DNA from: Nocardia amamiensis
GTDB taxonomy: Bacteria; Actinomycetota; Actinomycetes; Mycobacteriales; Mycobacteriaceae
Length of the DNA: 64,000 nt
NCBI RefSeq assembly: GCF_015477605.1
Contig: NZ_JADLQX010000022.1
Span: 62,001-126,000 of the forward strand
Direction: 5' to 3'
The position numbers were made by a program, and so were the translations under genes. Below, one piece after another: positions 9,213-17,945 of this stretch (the stretch's first letter is position 1; every line of letters begins with the position of its first letter). Under the pieces are notes generated by a model. The model saw nothing but the letters and a program-made list of their open reading frames with translations. It had not been told where the DNA came from and searched no databases.

Positions 9213-9545
9213 ATGGTTACCACCGACTCCACAAACAACTCTGTCGCCACCAGAAATCGCTCGGCTGTTCCGCGAGTGCCAGGTGGTCCGCGCAGCGCCG
9301 CGGATCGATCGGCACCGCCGGCACTCGGCCTCGACCGACAGCTTGCGCCGCTGCGGAAACCCGCATTGGTGCTCGGTGCGGCGCTGCTCTGCATCGGCCT
9401 GGTCGCGCTGGTGCCGTTGCGTGCCTGGTGGCACGACTACGGCGGCGTCCTTGTCGTCGCGGCTTACCTGCAGTACATGGCCTTGGCGGGAACTCTGGAA
9501 ATCTGGGGGATACGCATGACCAGGAAGGCTCCGGCAAAGGAGTAG
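9213..9545 (+). CDS. Small hypothetical membrane protein
   Basis: A 110-residue protein. A hydrophilic Ser/Pro/Arg-rich N-terminus of about 45 residues is followed by two hydrophobic helices (about 52-68 and 75-95) and a basic tail ending TRKAPAKE. ATG 9213 follows GAGAGG, and the upstream extension of the frame has no coding character. No domain recognised. Confidence 0.6.
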   Translation: MVTTDSTNNSVATRNRSAVPRVPGGPRSAADRSAPPALGLDRQLAPLRKPALVLGAALLCIGLVALVPLRAWWHDYGGVLVVAAYLQYMALAGTLEIWGIRMTRKAPAKE

Positions 9546-9596
9546 GTCATATGCTGCTGGGTAGCTGCCCACCAGTCCGCCTTGGAATGGAGCCGT

Positions 9597-9715
9597 ATGT
9601 CAAGCGACTCCGAACCCGGAACGACGGGGGTCAACCGGCGCACGGTCGGCGCCGCCGCGCTGGGCGGAGCGGCGGTCGGCGCGGGACTGACCGGTGATGC
9701 GGTCAGTGAAGCACG
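9597..9715 (+). pseudogene. Truncated gene start with Tat-type leader
   Basis: From ATG 9597 the translation starts with a hydrophilic stretch, then NRRTVGAAALGG, an RR-containing hydrophobic segment resembling a Tat signal peptide. After about 40 residues the frame becomes antisense to the GNAT gene at 9703-10215 and loses all protein character. This looks like the 5' remnant of an exported oxidoreductase- or phosphatase-type gene cut off at the GNAT junction. The identity of the lost gene cannot be told. Confidence 0.45.
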
Positions 9716-10215
9716 AATCCCGGCGGCCAGCTGTACTCGAATTCCGGAAGGTCGAACCCTTGCTCGAAGTGCGCGGTCCGCGCGTCTGTGCGGTGGCCGC
9801 CATATCGTTCGTAGAAGGCGATTGCCGCGGTGTTTGCTTGTAGCACCTCGAGGTAGACGATGCGGCCGGGATGCTTCGTGGCTGCCCACTCCAGAGCGTG
9901 GCGCAGCAGGCGGGTGCCGATGCCCGCACGAGTACGGCTGGGTGCGGCGTGCAGGTTGTCCAACAGCACGCGGCCGTCCGCAGTCGGCGTCAGATAAACG
10001 AATCCGGCCAATTCGCCCTCCTCCTCGGCGACGAAAAGCCCTGTGGCAGTCGGGTCCTCGGTAAGTCGTTTGCACCATACAGTCAGACGGTCCTCCAGCA
10101 GGGGACCGGTCAAGAACTCTTCCGGCATCATTCCCGCGTAGGCCGAACGCCAACTCGCAGTGTGCAATTCCGCGACCCGTTCCGCATCGTCAGGTGCACC
10201 ACTTCTGATCTGCAT
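9703..10215 (-). CDS. GNAT family N-acetyltransferase
   Basis: A 170-residue acetyltransferase. The N-terminus IRSGAPDDAERVAELH, the acetyl-CoA-binding RAGIGTRLL loop (motif A) and the C-terminal NTAAIAFYERYGG (motif B) are classic GNAT features. ATG 10215 is chosen over the longer frame because similarity begins there; GGCGAG lies upstream. The substrate (small amine, aminoglycoside or protein N-terminus) cannot be deduced. Confidence 0.88.
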   Translation of the reverse strand: MQIRSGAPDDAERVAELHTASWRSAYAGMMPEEFLTGPLLEDRLTVWCKRLTEDPTATGLFVAEEEGELAGFVYLTPTADGRVLLDNLHAAPSRTRAGIGTRLLRHALEWAATKHPGRIVYLEVLQANTAAIAFYERYGGHRTDARTAHFEQGFDLPEFEYSWPPGFVLH

Positions 10216-10601
10216 TCCGATATTCTCGCCTCCAACCGTGGATGAGATTGCACACCGCGACGCGAGCAATAGGTGCGCTATTGGGATCGCCCCCGAGCCT
10301 GGACCGGCCAGAGGTCGACAAGGGTGTCTCCGTCGACCACATGCAGGAGGTCGTAGCGGTCATGAGCCGCTGCATTCCCTCGGCGACCGCGGTGTGGCGC
10401 TCGGAAGGGTCGCTGATGTGCTGCCAGCGGCCGCCATATCCCTGGACACCGGTGCCGACGTACACATCGCTTCACAGTCTCGATTTCCTGGTCTTTCGGC
10501 TCGCCCTCCGGCGTGTCGCCAGAGGTTTGCCGACGGTGTCGGATTTGAATGCAGGTTGGCTGGTCGACGAATGCCGCGAACTACCCGTGGAGGTCATGGT
10601 C
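10216..10601. other. 386-base gap upstream of the lipase
   Basis: Two overlapping minus-strand frames at 10190-10475 show short protein-like pieces in different frames (for example VVDGDTLVDLW), which might be a decayed gene, but no continuous frame or ribosome site supports a call. The lipase promoter presumably lies here. Confidence 0.3.
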
Positions 10602-11849
10602 GTGATCCGGCAGGTTCTTCTTTTCCCCGGCAGCAGGCGCAGCGGTCTGGCTCGGACCCTCGGTGCGATCGGTGGTGTGGCACTCGGACTGCTCCTGGCG
10701 ACGACGGCGACCGGCGAACCACTGTATCCGCGGCCGGATCCGGACCCGTTCTATGCTGCCCCGGCGGATCTGGCGGCATACCAACCGGGGGATGTGCTCG
10801 GAGTGCGGGCACAGCCGCCGGTGGCGATCTTCCCCGGCTCCACCGTCGCGCTGGTCAAATTCCGGTCGACCAACTCACGCGGTGCGCCGATCGCGGCGAC
10901 CACCACGGTGATCACCCCCGCCAACCATGCGCCCAACGGGCCGCTGCTGTCGTATCAGCATTTCATCAACGCGCTCGGCACCCAGTGCGCGGTATCGCAC
11001 TCGCTGTACGGCGGCGACCTGAATCTGACGGTGACGATGCCGATTTTGAACGTGGCGCTGGCACAGGGCTGGAGCGTCGCGCTGCCGGATCACCTCGGAC
11101 CGCAGGTCGCTCTCGGGGCCGCGCGTTTGGGTGGCCAGATCGTCTTGGACGGCATCCGTGCGGTGAAACGGCTGCCCGCGCTGGCCGTGCAGAACAGTCG
11201 GACGGTCATGGCCGGCTACTCCGGCGGCGGCCTGGCCACCGCATGGGCGGCCGCATTGCAGCCGACGTATGCACCGGAGCTGGAGCTCGCGGGCGCGGCC
11301 ACCGGCGGTGCCCCGATGAACCTGGTCACGATGGCGGAGGCGCTGGGTTTGGAACCGCACCCGTCCTTCGGGCTGGCCATGGCGGCGGCGATCGGCCTGG
11401 AGCGGGAGTACCCGGACCGGCTGCCGCTCAGCTCGTATCTCAACGAGCGCGGTCTCGCGGCCCGTGATGCCATGGCCAACAGCTGCAGCAACGAGATCCT
11501 CACCGCGGGCGTCGGCGGCAGCGCTCGCGAGTACCTCACCAGCACCTCGATCTTCTACAGCCCCGAAGCCCGGTCGGTGGGGGAGGAGAACAGCCTCGAG
11601 CTCTACCCCGGGGTGCCGGAAATACCGATCTTCGAATGGCACTCGCCGGACGACCAGCAGATTCCGATCGATGCCATCGAGAACACCATCCGCCGCTGGT
11701 GCGCGGCAGGGGTGCGGGTGGAGACGCTGCGGGTGCCCGCGGCCGAATCGCCACCCCCGCATCTGTCCACCGCGGTAGTGGGTGCACCCGCGGCGATGCG
11801 GTGGCTCGATGCGCGGGTCCGCGGAGAGCCCGCCCCCACCAACTGCTGA
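10602..11849 (+). CDS. Secreted lipase of the fungal/actinobacterial LIP family
   Basis: About 415 residues. A basic N-terminus and hydrophobic segment (about residues 17-35) form a signal peptide. The nucleophile elbow is GYSGGG, in the setting MAGYSGGGLATAWAAA. The catalytic Asp is probably in WHSPDDQQIP and the His in PPPHLST. This fits the secretory lipase family (PF03583), extracellular or cell-wall enzymes that hydrolyse acylglycerols. GTG 10602 is preferred because GGAGG is eight bases upstream; ATG 10596 in the same frame is too close to that site. Confidence 0.85.
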   Translation: MIRQVLLFPGSRRSGLARTLGAIGGVALGLLLATTATGEPLYPRPDPDPFYAAPADLAAYQPGDVLGVRAQPPVAIFPGSTVALVKFRSTNSRGAPIAATTTVITPANHAPNGPLLSYQHFINALGTQCAVSHSLYGGDLNLTVTMPILNVALAQGWSVALPDHLGPQVALGAARLGGQIVLDGIRAVKRLPALAVQNSRTVMAGYSGGGLATAWAAALQPTYAPELELAGAATGGAPMNLVTMAEALGLEPHPSFGLAMAAAIGLEREYPDRLPLSSYLNERGLAARDAMANSCSNEILTAGVGGSAREYLTSTSIFYSPEARSVGEENSLELYPGVPEIPIFEWHSPDDQQIPIDAIENTIRRWCAAGVRVETLRVPAAESPPPHLSTAVVGAPAAMRWLDARVRGEPAPTNC

Positions 11850-11898
11850 CGAAGCGGGTACCGGATATCCAGAGCTACGTCCGGATGTCCGGTCACGT

Positions 11899-12855
11899 TC
11901 AACTCCACAGTGTCACGTGCACTTTCGGGCGGAACCGGGTGACGCCGACGCCGGTCCCGCGGATCATCGCCTGGAGGCATCGCGGCGTAGTGATGAACCG
12001 CAGCAGTTCCGACACCGCGGGCTGGCGGGAATCGGGCGGCAATGTGGTGGCGCACCACTCGTCGGATACCTGCAGCCCGGGCCCCTTGATGTGGATCAGC
12101 CGACCGGCCGCGAGGTCGGAGGAGACGGCGAAGCCGATCGTCAGGGTGATGCCTCCGACACGGCGGACCTCTTCGAGCGCGGCGGCGTCGCTCTGGAAGA
12201 TCCGCTGGTGCGATTCGGGAACGGCCAACTCGCGCAGCATCGTCGCGATGTGCCCGTCGACACTGCCTGCGCTGGGGCCCAGCATCCACTGTTGCTCCCG
12301 CAGCAGCGCCGGATGTGGTGCGGCGCCCGCGAGTGGGCTGTCGGGGCGCGCGACCGAAATGATCTGATACTTCAGAAATGGCCGGGCGGCGATGGTCGTA
12401 CCGGTGCCGGCGGGCGCGGGCCCCAACGCGATGTCGACCGCGCGGGTTTCGATCAGACTGCGGAACTGGCTGGTGGGGTGCACACTCAGCTCGACCGACA
12501 GATCCTTCGCCCGTGCCGCGAACAGATCGATGAGGCCGGGTGCGGCGTGTTCGGCGAAAGCGCTCGATGCCGCGATGTGAAGCAGCCGCCGGCCGTGCGC
12601 CGCTTCGCTCACCTCGATGGCGGTCTGGCGCTGCAGTCCGAGAATCTCGATGGCCCGGCTGGCCAAGCGCAATCCGCCGGGCGTGAAGGCCAGGCCCGCC
12701 GCCGCGCGGGTGAACAGCGGGTCGGCGAGTTCCTTGCGCAGCTGGGCGATGTGCAGCGAGACACCGGCGTCGGACATCCCCAGCTCTCTGGCCGCCGCAT
12801 GGACGGAGCCGAGCCGCACCACGGTCGAGTAGGCCCGAAGCTGGGCGGGCGTCAC
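11899..12855 (-). CDS. cutR: LysR-type regulator of the CO dehydrogenase cluster
   Basis: A 318-residue LysR regulator. The N-terminal winged HTH (residues 1-60: AARELGMSDAGVSLHIAQLRKEL) is followed by a substrate-binding-like co-inducer domain. It is divergent from the CO dehydrogenase cluster with only 64 bases between the start codons. This position matches cutR beside the mycobacterial CODH genes, where CutR is needed for expression. The name is by context plus family; the ligand is unknown. Confidence 0.85.
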   Translation of the reverse strand: MTPAQLRAYSTVVRLGSVHAAARELGMSDAGVSLHIAQLRKELADPLFTRAAAGLAFTPGGLRLASRAIEILGLQRQTAIEVSEAAHGRRLLHIAASSAFAEHAAPGLIDLFAARAKDLSVELSVHPTSQFRSLIETRAVDIALGPAPAGTGTTIAARPFLKYQIISVARPDSPLAGAAPHPALLREQQWMLGPSAGSVDGHIATMLRELAVPESHQRIFQSDAAALEEVRRVGGITLTIGFAVSSDLAAGRLIHIKGPGLQVSDEWCATTLPPDSRQPAVSELLRFITTPRCLQAMIRGTGVGVTRFRPKVHVTLWS

Positions 12856-12919
12856 GATCCGAGTCTAGTTTGGAGGTGGACGCGGTGCCTACCGCCGCAT
12901 CGCGTGCGGAGGACGCATC

Positions 12920-14053
12920 ATGCAGGACGTGCTCGCGGATCTGATGACAACCTGGAACGCCGGGGGCACGGCCGGGGTCGCGACGGTCGTGCGGACCTTC
13001 CGTTCGGCGCCGCGCCCGCCTGGCGCGGCCATGGTCGTCGCCCCGGACGGGACGGTCGGCGGTTCGGTCTCCGGTGGCTGCGTCGAAGGCGCGGTCTACG
13101 AACTCGCCACCGACGTCATGCGCACCGGTCGTCCGGCACTGCAGCGGTACGGCTTCTCCGACGACGACGCGTTCGCCGTCGGCCTCACCTGCGGCGGCAT
13201 CATCGACATCTTCGTCGAAGCGATCTCGCAGGACACGTTTCCTGAACTCGGCGAGGTCGCCGTGGACATCGCCGACCAACGGCCGGTCGCGATCGCGACC
13301 GTCATCGAGCACCCGGACGCGGACCGGGTAGGGCGACGGCTGCTGATCCGGCCCAGCAGTGCGCGCGGCACGCTGGGGTCGGCGCGCACCGACGATGCGG
13401 TGATCGATGACGCACGCGGGCTGCTCGCGGCGGGCCGAAGCGAGGTGCTTTCCTATGGTCCGGACGGGCAGCGCCGCGGCGAGGGCATGGCGGTTTTCGT
13501 CGCCAGTCATGCCCGGCAGCCGCGGATGCTGGTGTTCGGGGCCATCGATTTCGCCGCCGCCGTGGCCCAGCAGGGATCGTTCCTCGGGTACCGGGTGACG
13601 GTGTGCGACGCGCGGCCGGTCTTCGCCACCTCGGCCCGGTTCCCGACCGCCGACGAGGTCGTCGTCGACTGGCCGCACCGCTACCTGGCCGCACAGATCG
13701 CGGCAGGCGCGGTCGATTCGCGGACCGTCGTCTGCGTGCTGACCCACGATCCCAAGTTCGACGTTCCACTGCTCGAGGTGGCACTGCGGGCACCGGAGAT
13801 CGGCTATGTCGGCGCGATGGGGTCGCGCCGCACGCACGACCAGCGCTTGGACCGCCTGCGACAGGCCGGTCTCACCGACGAGCAACTCGCCCGGCTCGCC
13901 AGCCCGATCGGGCTGGATCTGGGCGGCCGGACGCCGGAAGAGACGGCGGTGTCCATCGCGGCCGAGATCATCGCCCGTCGCTGGGGCGGGCACGGCCGAT
14001 CACTGACCCGAACCGGCGGACGGATTCACCACACGCCGGAAACCGGCAATTAA
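12920..14053 (+). CDS. XdhC/CoxI family cofactor-maturation protein
   Basis: A 377-residue full-length XdhC/CoxI protein. The N-terminal XdhC_CoxI domain contains GSVSGGCVEGAVYE and LTCGGIIDIFVE. The C-terminal Rossmann-like XdhC_C domain includes DARPVFAT and GYVGAMGSRRTHDQR. XdhC proteins bind molybdenum cofactor and help insert the sulfurated form into xanthine-dehydrogenase-family enzymes; CoxI/CoxF are the CODH counterparts. First gene of the operon, 80 bases before coxM. ATG 12920 follows GGAGGACG. Confidence 0.88.
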   Translation: MQDVLADLMTTWNAGGTAGVATVVRTFRSAPRPPGAAMVVAPDGTVGGSVSGGCVEGAVYELATDVMRTGRPALQRYGFSDDDAFAVGLTCGGIIDIFVEAISQDTFPELGEVAVDIADQRPVAIATVIEHPDADRVGRRLLIRPSSARGTLGSARTDDAVIDDARGLLAAGRSEVLSYGPDGQRRGEGMAVFVASHARQPRMLVFGAIDFAAAVAQQGSFLGYRVTVCDARPVFATSARFPTADEVVVDWPHRYLAAQIAAGAVDSRTVVCVLTHDPKFDVPLLEVALRAPEIGYVGAMGSRRTHDQRLDRLRQAGLTDEQLARLASPIGLDLGGRTPEETAVSIAAEIIARRWGGHGRSLTRTGGRIHHTPETGN

Positions 14054-14067
14054 GTGATTCCTTAATT
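14048..14067. promoter_or_regulatory. AT-rich palindrome at the xdhC/coxM junction
   Basis: AATTAAG, six bases, then CTTAATT: perfect 7-bp arms, overlapping the TAA stop of xdhC and striking in this GC-rich sequence. A TTGACG hexamer follows at 14073. It may be a regulator site or internal promoter element for coxMSL, or a weak hairpin. LysR-type sites often have such interrupted dyads, but binding is not shown. Confidence 0.4.
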
Positions 14068-14133
14068 CGGTCTTGACGTCGGTCTCAGCGGCGCAGAGGC
14101 TGGGCATCTCCCCATTGATGTGAGGTAAGTCAC

Positions 14134-15024
14134 ATGCAAGTTCCTGGGCCATTCGAATACGAGCGCGCGACGGGCGTGGATCACGCCATCGGACTCCTGG
14201 ACCGGCTGGGGGAGGAGGCGCGCATCATCGCGGGCGGGCACAGCCTGCTGCCGATGATGAAGCTGCGGCTGGCCAATCCGGAATATCTCATCGACATCAA
14301 CGACCTGGCTGCCGAGCTGGGATACATCGTCACCGACCCGACCCTGGTGCGAATCGGCGCGATGGTCCGGCATCGGCATCTGCTCGAATCCGACGACCTC
14401 GCCGCGGTGTGCCCGATCTTCCGTGACGCCGAGCGCGTGATCGCCGACCCGGTCGTGCGCAACCGCGGCACGATCGGCGGCTCGCTGTGCCAGGCCGATC
14501 CCGCCGAGGATCTCACCACCGTGTGCACGGTTCTCGGCGCCACCTGCCTGGTGCGCGGACCGTCCGGCGACCGGGAGATCGCGATGGACGACTTCCTGGT
14601 CGGTCCGTACGAGACCGCCATGTCGCGAAACGAACTTCTGATCGAGATCCGAATTCCCCTGCGGCACCGGACATCTAGTGCCTACGCGAAAGTGGAGCGC
14701 CGGGTCGGCGACTGGGCGATCGCGGCGGCGGGCGCGACGGTGACACTGCGGGACGGGGCGATAGCGGCCGCACGGATCGGTCTGACGGCGGTCGACCCCG
14801 ATCCGGCGGCACTCGCCTCTTCGGTGGGCGTGCTCATCGGTGAGCCGCCCACCGAAGAGGCCTTCTCCGAAGCCGGCCGCCGGGCGAGCGCGGCGTGCTC
14901 ACCTGTCTCCGATGCGCGCGGTACCGCGGACTACAAGCGCCATCTCGCGTCCGAACTGACGGTGCGCGCGCTACGCACCGCGGTCGAGCGCGTACTGAAC
15001 CACCCTGCGCCGAAAGGGAATTAG
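14134..15024 (+). CDS. coxM: CO dehydrogenase medium subunit (FAD)
   Basis: A 296-residue flavoprotein subunit of aerobic Mo-Cu CO dehydrogenase, also called CutB. FAD-binding motifs are visible: AGGHSLLP at 33-40 and TIGGSLCQADPAED at 113-126. A C-terminal CO_deh_flav_C domain follows. It passes electrons from the CoxS iron-sulfur clusters to the respiratory chain at the inner face of the membrane. ATG 14134 follows GAGGTAAG. The next gene, coxS, begins two bases after its stop. Confidence 0.95.
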   Translation: MQVPGPFEYERATGVDHAIGLLDRLGEEARIIAGGHSLLPMMKLRLANPEYLIDINDLAAELGYIVTDPTLVRIGAMVRHRHLLESDDLAAVCPIFRDAERVIADPVVRNRGTIGGSLCQADPAEDLTTVCTVLGATCLVRGPSGDREIAMDDFLVGPYETAMSRNELLIEIRIPLRHRTSSAYAKVERRVGDWAIAAAGATVTLRDGAIAAARIGLTAVDPDPAALASSVGVLIGEPPTEEAFSEAGRRASAACSPVSDARGTADYKRHLASELTVRALRTAVERVLNHPAPKGN

Positions 15025-15026
15025 CC

Positions 15027-15545
15027 ATGCAGGTAACCATGACCGTCAACGGCGAGCCGGTGACCGCGGAAGTCGAGCCACGCACCCTGCTCGTGCATTT
15101 CCTGCGAGATCAGCTGCGGCTCACCGGAACCCACTGGGGCTGTGACACCAGCAACTGCGGCACCTGTGTGGTGGAGGTCGACGGCGAACCGGTGAAGTCC
15201 TGCACCATGCTGGCCGTCATGGCCCACGGTCGGGCGGTGCGCACCGTCGAGGGACTCGAGGTGGACGGCCGACTCGATCCGGTGCAGGAGGGCTTCATGC
15301 AGTGTCACGGATTGCAGTGCGGATTCTGCACGCCCGGAATGATGATCACCGCCCGCGCACTGCTGGACCGCAACCCGGATCCCGACGAGCAGACCATCCG
15401 CGAGGCCATCTCGGGCCAGATCTGCCGCTGCACCGGATATACCACCATCGTCCGGTCGATCCAGTGGGCCGCGGCGAAGCAACGAGGCGCAGCCGCGGAG
15501 CCCGAACCCGCGGCCACGGAAGCGCCGGTAGGGAGCGCGTCATGA
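15027..15545 (+). CDS. coxS: CO dehydrogenase small subunit (2Fe-2S)
   Basis: A 172-residue iron-sulfur subunit, also called CutC. A plant-ferredoxin-type cluster is bound by Cys39, Cys44, Cys47 and Cys59, and a second cluster by Cys98, Cys101, Cys133 and Cys135 (CGFC and CRC). It relays electrons from the molybdenum site in CoxL to FAD in CoxM. The last 20 residues form an Ala/Glu-rich tail. ATG 15027 begins at the conserved TMTVNG start. Its stop overlaps the coxL start (ATGA), implying translational coupling. Confidence 0.96.
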   Translation: MQVTMTVNGEPVTAEVEPRTLLVHFLRDQLRLTGTHWGCDTSNCGTCVVEVDGEPVKSCTMLAVMAHGRAVRTVEGLEVDGRLDPVQEGFMQCHGLQCGFCTPGMMITARALLDRNPDPDEQTIREAISGQICRCTGYTTIVRSIQWAAAKQRGAAAEPEPAATEAPVGSAS

Positions 15546-17932
15546 CCGCCGTCGAACCCCGGCCCGAAGACCGGGTCGACAACGACCGCAAGCCGTGCGG
15601 TCACGGCAGGATGCTCCGCAAAGAGGATCCCCGGTTCATTCGCGGACACGGCAATTACGTCGACGACGTGTCGCTGCCCGGCATGTTGCACATGGCGATC
15701 CTGCGTTCCCCGTTCGCGCACGCACGGATCGTGAGCGTCGACGTCTCCGCGGCACAGGCCCATCCGAAGGTCAAAGCGGTTGTCACCGGCGCGGATCTCG
15801 CGGCGAAAGGACTGGCCTGGATGCCGACGCTGTCCAACGATGTGCAAGCGGTGCTGGCGACGGACAAGGTCCGGTTCCAGGGCCAGGAGGTGGCCTTCGT
15901 CGTCGCCGAGGATCGCTACTCCGCGCGGGATGCGTTGGAGCTCATCAACGTCGAGTACGACATGCTCGATCCGGTGATCGACGCCCGGACCGCACTGGCC
16001 CCCGAGACGCCGGTGATCCGCGATGATCTCGACGGCAAACAGGACAACCACTGCTTCGACTGGGAAACCGGCGACGCCGCCGCGACCGACGCGGCGTTCG
16101 CACGCGCCGACGTCATCGTCAAGCAAGAAATCGTCTATCCGCGTGTGCATCCCGCACCGATGGAGACCTGCGGCGCCGTCGCGGATCTCGATCCTGTGAC
16201 GGGGAAGCTCACGCTGTGGTCGACGACGCAGGCCCCGCACGCCCACCGCACGCTCTACGCGTTGGTGGCCGGGCTCCCCGAACACAGGATCCGAGTGATC
16301 TCCCCGGATATCGGCGGCGGGTTCGGCAACAAGGTCCCCATCTATCCGGGATACGTCTGCGCCATCGTCGGGTCGCTGTTGCTGGGCAAGCCGGTGAAAT
16401 GGATGGAGGATCGCAGCGAGAATCTCACCAGCACCGGGTTCGCCCGCGACTACATCATGGTCGGCGAGATCGCCGCCGACGCCGACGGCAAGATCCTGGC
16501 CATCCGGTCGACCGTCCTCGCCGACCACGGCGCGTTCAACGGCACGGCCGCGCCGTTGAAGTATCCGGCCGGCTTCTTCGGCGTATTCACCGGTAGTTAC
16601 GACATCGAGGCAGCATATTGCAAGATGACCGCGGTCTACACGAACAAGGCCCCCGGCGGCGTCGCCTATGCGTGCTCCTTCCGGATCACCGAGGCAGCCT
16701 ACTTCGTCGAGCGGTTGGTCGATTGCCTCGCCTATGAACTGAAGATGGATCCCGCCGAGCTGCGGCTGCGGAATCTCCTTCGCCCGGAACAGTTCCCATA
16801 CACCAGCAAGACCGGCTGGGTCTACGACTCCGGCGACTACGAGAAGACCATGCGCCTGGCGATGGACATGATCGGCTACCCCGCCTTGCGGAAAGAACAG
16901 CAGGACAAGCGCGCCCGAGGCGAGTTGATGGGCATCGGGATGTCCTTCTTCACCGAGGCTGTCGGCGCGGGGCCGCGCAAGAACATGGACATTCTCGGAC
17001 TCGGGATGGCCGACGGGTGCGAGCTGCGCGTCCATCCGACCGGCAAAGCCGTTGTGCGGCTTTCGGTGCAGACCCAAGGGCAGGGGCACGAGACCACCTT
17101 CGCCCAGATCGTCGCCGAGGAACTCGGCATACCGCCGGACGACATCGACGTGGTGCACGGCGACACCGATCAAACCCCGTTCGGCCTCGGCACCTATGGC
17201 AGCCGGTCGACACCGGTCTCGGGCGCCGCTGCCGCACTGGCCGCGCGGAAGGTGCGCGACAAGGCGCGGATCATCGCCTCCGGCATGCTCGAGGTCTCCG
17301 TCGCCGACCTCGAGTGGGAGAAGGGCTCGTTCCACGTCAAGGGCGATCCGTCCGCGGCCGTGACGATCCAGCAGATCGCGATGCGAGCACACGGTGCCGG
17401 TGACCTCCCCGAGGGCATCGAGGGCGGACTCGACGCGCAGGTCTGTTACAACCCGGAGAATCTCACCTACCCCTACGGTGCGTACTTCTGCGTCGTCGAC
17501 ATCGACCCGGGCACCGCCGTGGTCAAGGTCCGGCGCTTCCTCGCCGTGGACGACTGTGGAACCCGGATCAATCCGATGATCATCGAGGGCCAGGTCCACG
17601 GCGGCATCACCGACGGCATCGGCATGGCGCTGATGGAGATCATCGCCTTCGACGAGGACGGCAACTGCCTCGGCGGATCCCTGATGGACTACCTGATCCC
17701 GACGGCGCTGGAAGTTCCGCATCTGGAGACCGGGTACACGGTCACTCCTTCGCCGCATCACCCGATCGGCGCCAAAGGCATCGGCGAATCTGCCACCGTC
17801 GGATCCCCTGCGGCCGTGGTCAACGCTGTGGTGGATGCGTTGGCACCGTTCGGCGTTCGGCACGCCGACATGCCGCTGACGCCGTCGCGGGTGTGGGAAG
17901 CGATGCAAGGCCGGGCCGCGCCGCCCATCTGA
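15542..17932 (+). CDS. coxL: Form I CO dehydrogenase large subunit (Mo-Cu)
   Basis: A 796-residue catalytic subunit, also called CutA. The active-site loop reads AYACSFR with Cys378, the ligand that bridges Cu to Mo in form I (true) CO dehydrogenases; form II enzymes read AYRGAGR. Molybdopterin-binding signatures GGGFGNK (258-264) and the C-terminal GAKGIGES are intact, the latter carrying the catalytic base Glu. Reaction: CO + H2O to CO2 + 2 e- + 2 H+. Full length with no disruptions, so CO oxidation is predicted. A 1171-codon open frame on the opposite strand is a codon-bias shadow. Confidence 0.97.
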   Translation: MTAVEPRPEDRVDNDRKPCGHGRMLRKEDPRFIRGHGNYVDDVSLPGMLHMAILRSPFAHARIVSVDVSAAQAHPKVKAVVTGADLAAKGLAWMPTLSNDVQAVLATDKVRFQGQEVAFVVAEDRYSARDALELINVEYDMLDPVIDARTALAPETPVIRDDLDGKQDNHCFDWETGDAAATDAAFARADVIVKQEIVYPRVHPAPMETCGAVADLDPVTGKLTLWSTTQAPHAHRTLYALVAGLPEHRIRVISPDIGGGFGNKVPIYPGYVCAIVGSLLLGKPVKWMEDRSENLTSTGFARDYIMVGEIAADADGKILAIRSTVLADHGAFNGTAAPLKYPAGFFGVFTGSYDIEAAYCKMTAVYTNKAPGGVAYACSFRITEAAYFVERLVDCLAYELKMDPAELRLRNLLRPEQFPYTSKTGWVYDSGDYEKTMRLAMDMIGYPALRKEQQDKRARGELMGIGMSFFTEAVGAGPRKNMDILGLGMADGCELRVHPTGKAVVRLSVQTQGQGHETTFAQIVAEELGIPPDDIDVVHGDTDQTPFGLGTYGSRSTPVSGAAAALAARKVRDKARIIASGMLEVSVADLEWEKGSFHVKGDPSAAVTIQQIAMRAHGAGDLPEGIEGGLDAQVCYNPENLTYPYGAYFCVVDIDPGTAVVKVRRFLAVDDCGTRINPMIIEGQVHGGITDGIGMALMEIIAFDEDGNCLGGSLMDYLIPTALEVPHLETGYTVTPSPHHPIGAKGIGESATVGSPAAVVNAVVDALAPFGVRHADMPLTPSRVWEAMQGRAAPPI

Positions 17933-17945
17933 GCGGACGTGAGCG

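Noticed and set aside
10190..10475. Minus-strand frames with nuclease-like VVDGDT
   Set aside because: The protein-like pieces are in different frames with no start or continuous reading, and too short to call a gene or pseudogene.
12856..12919. DosR or other named operator in the LysR/xdhC spacer
   Set aside because: I looked for a DosR-type box and found no match. The spacer is only 64 bases and its sites cannot be assigned by eye.
11603..13993. A 796-codon minus-strand frame over the lipase end, the LysR gene and xdhC
   Set aside because: Its residue composition is Arg/Pro/His-rich and it overlaps three recognised genes in other frames.
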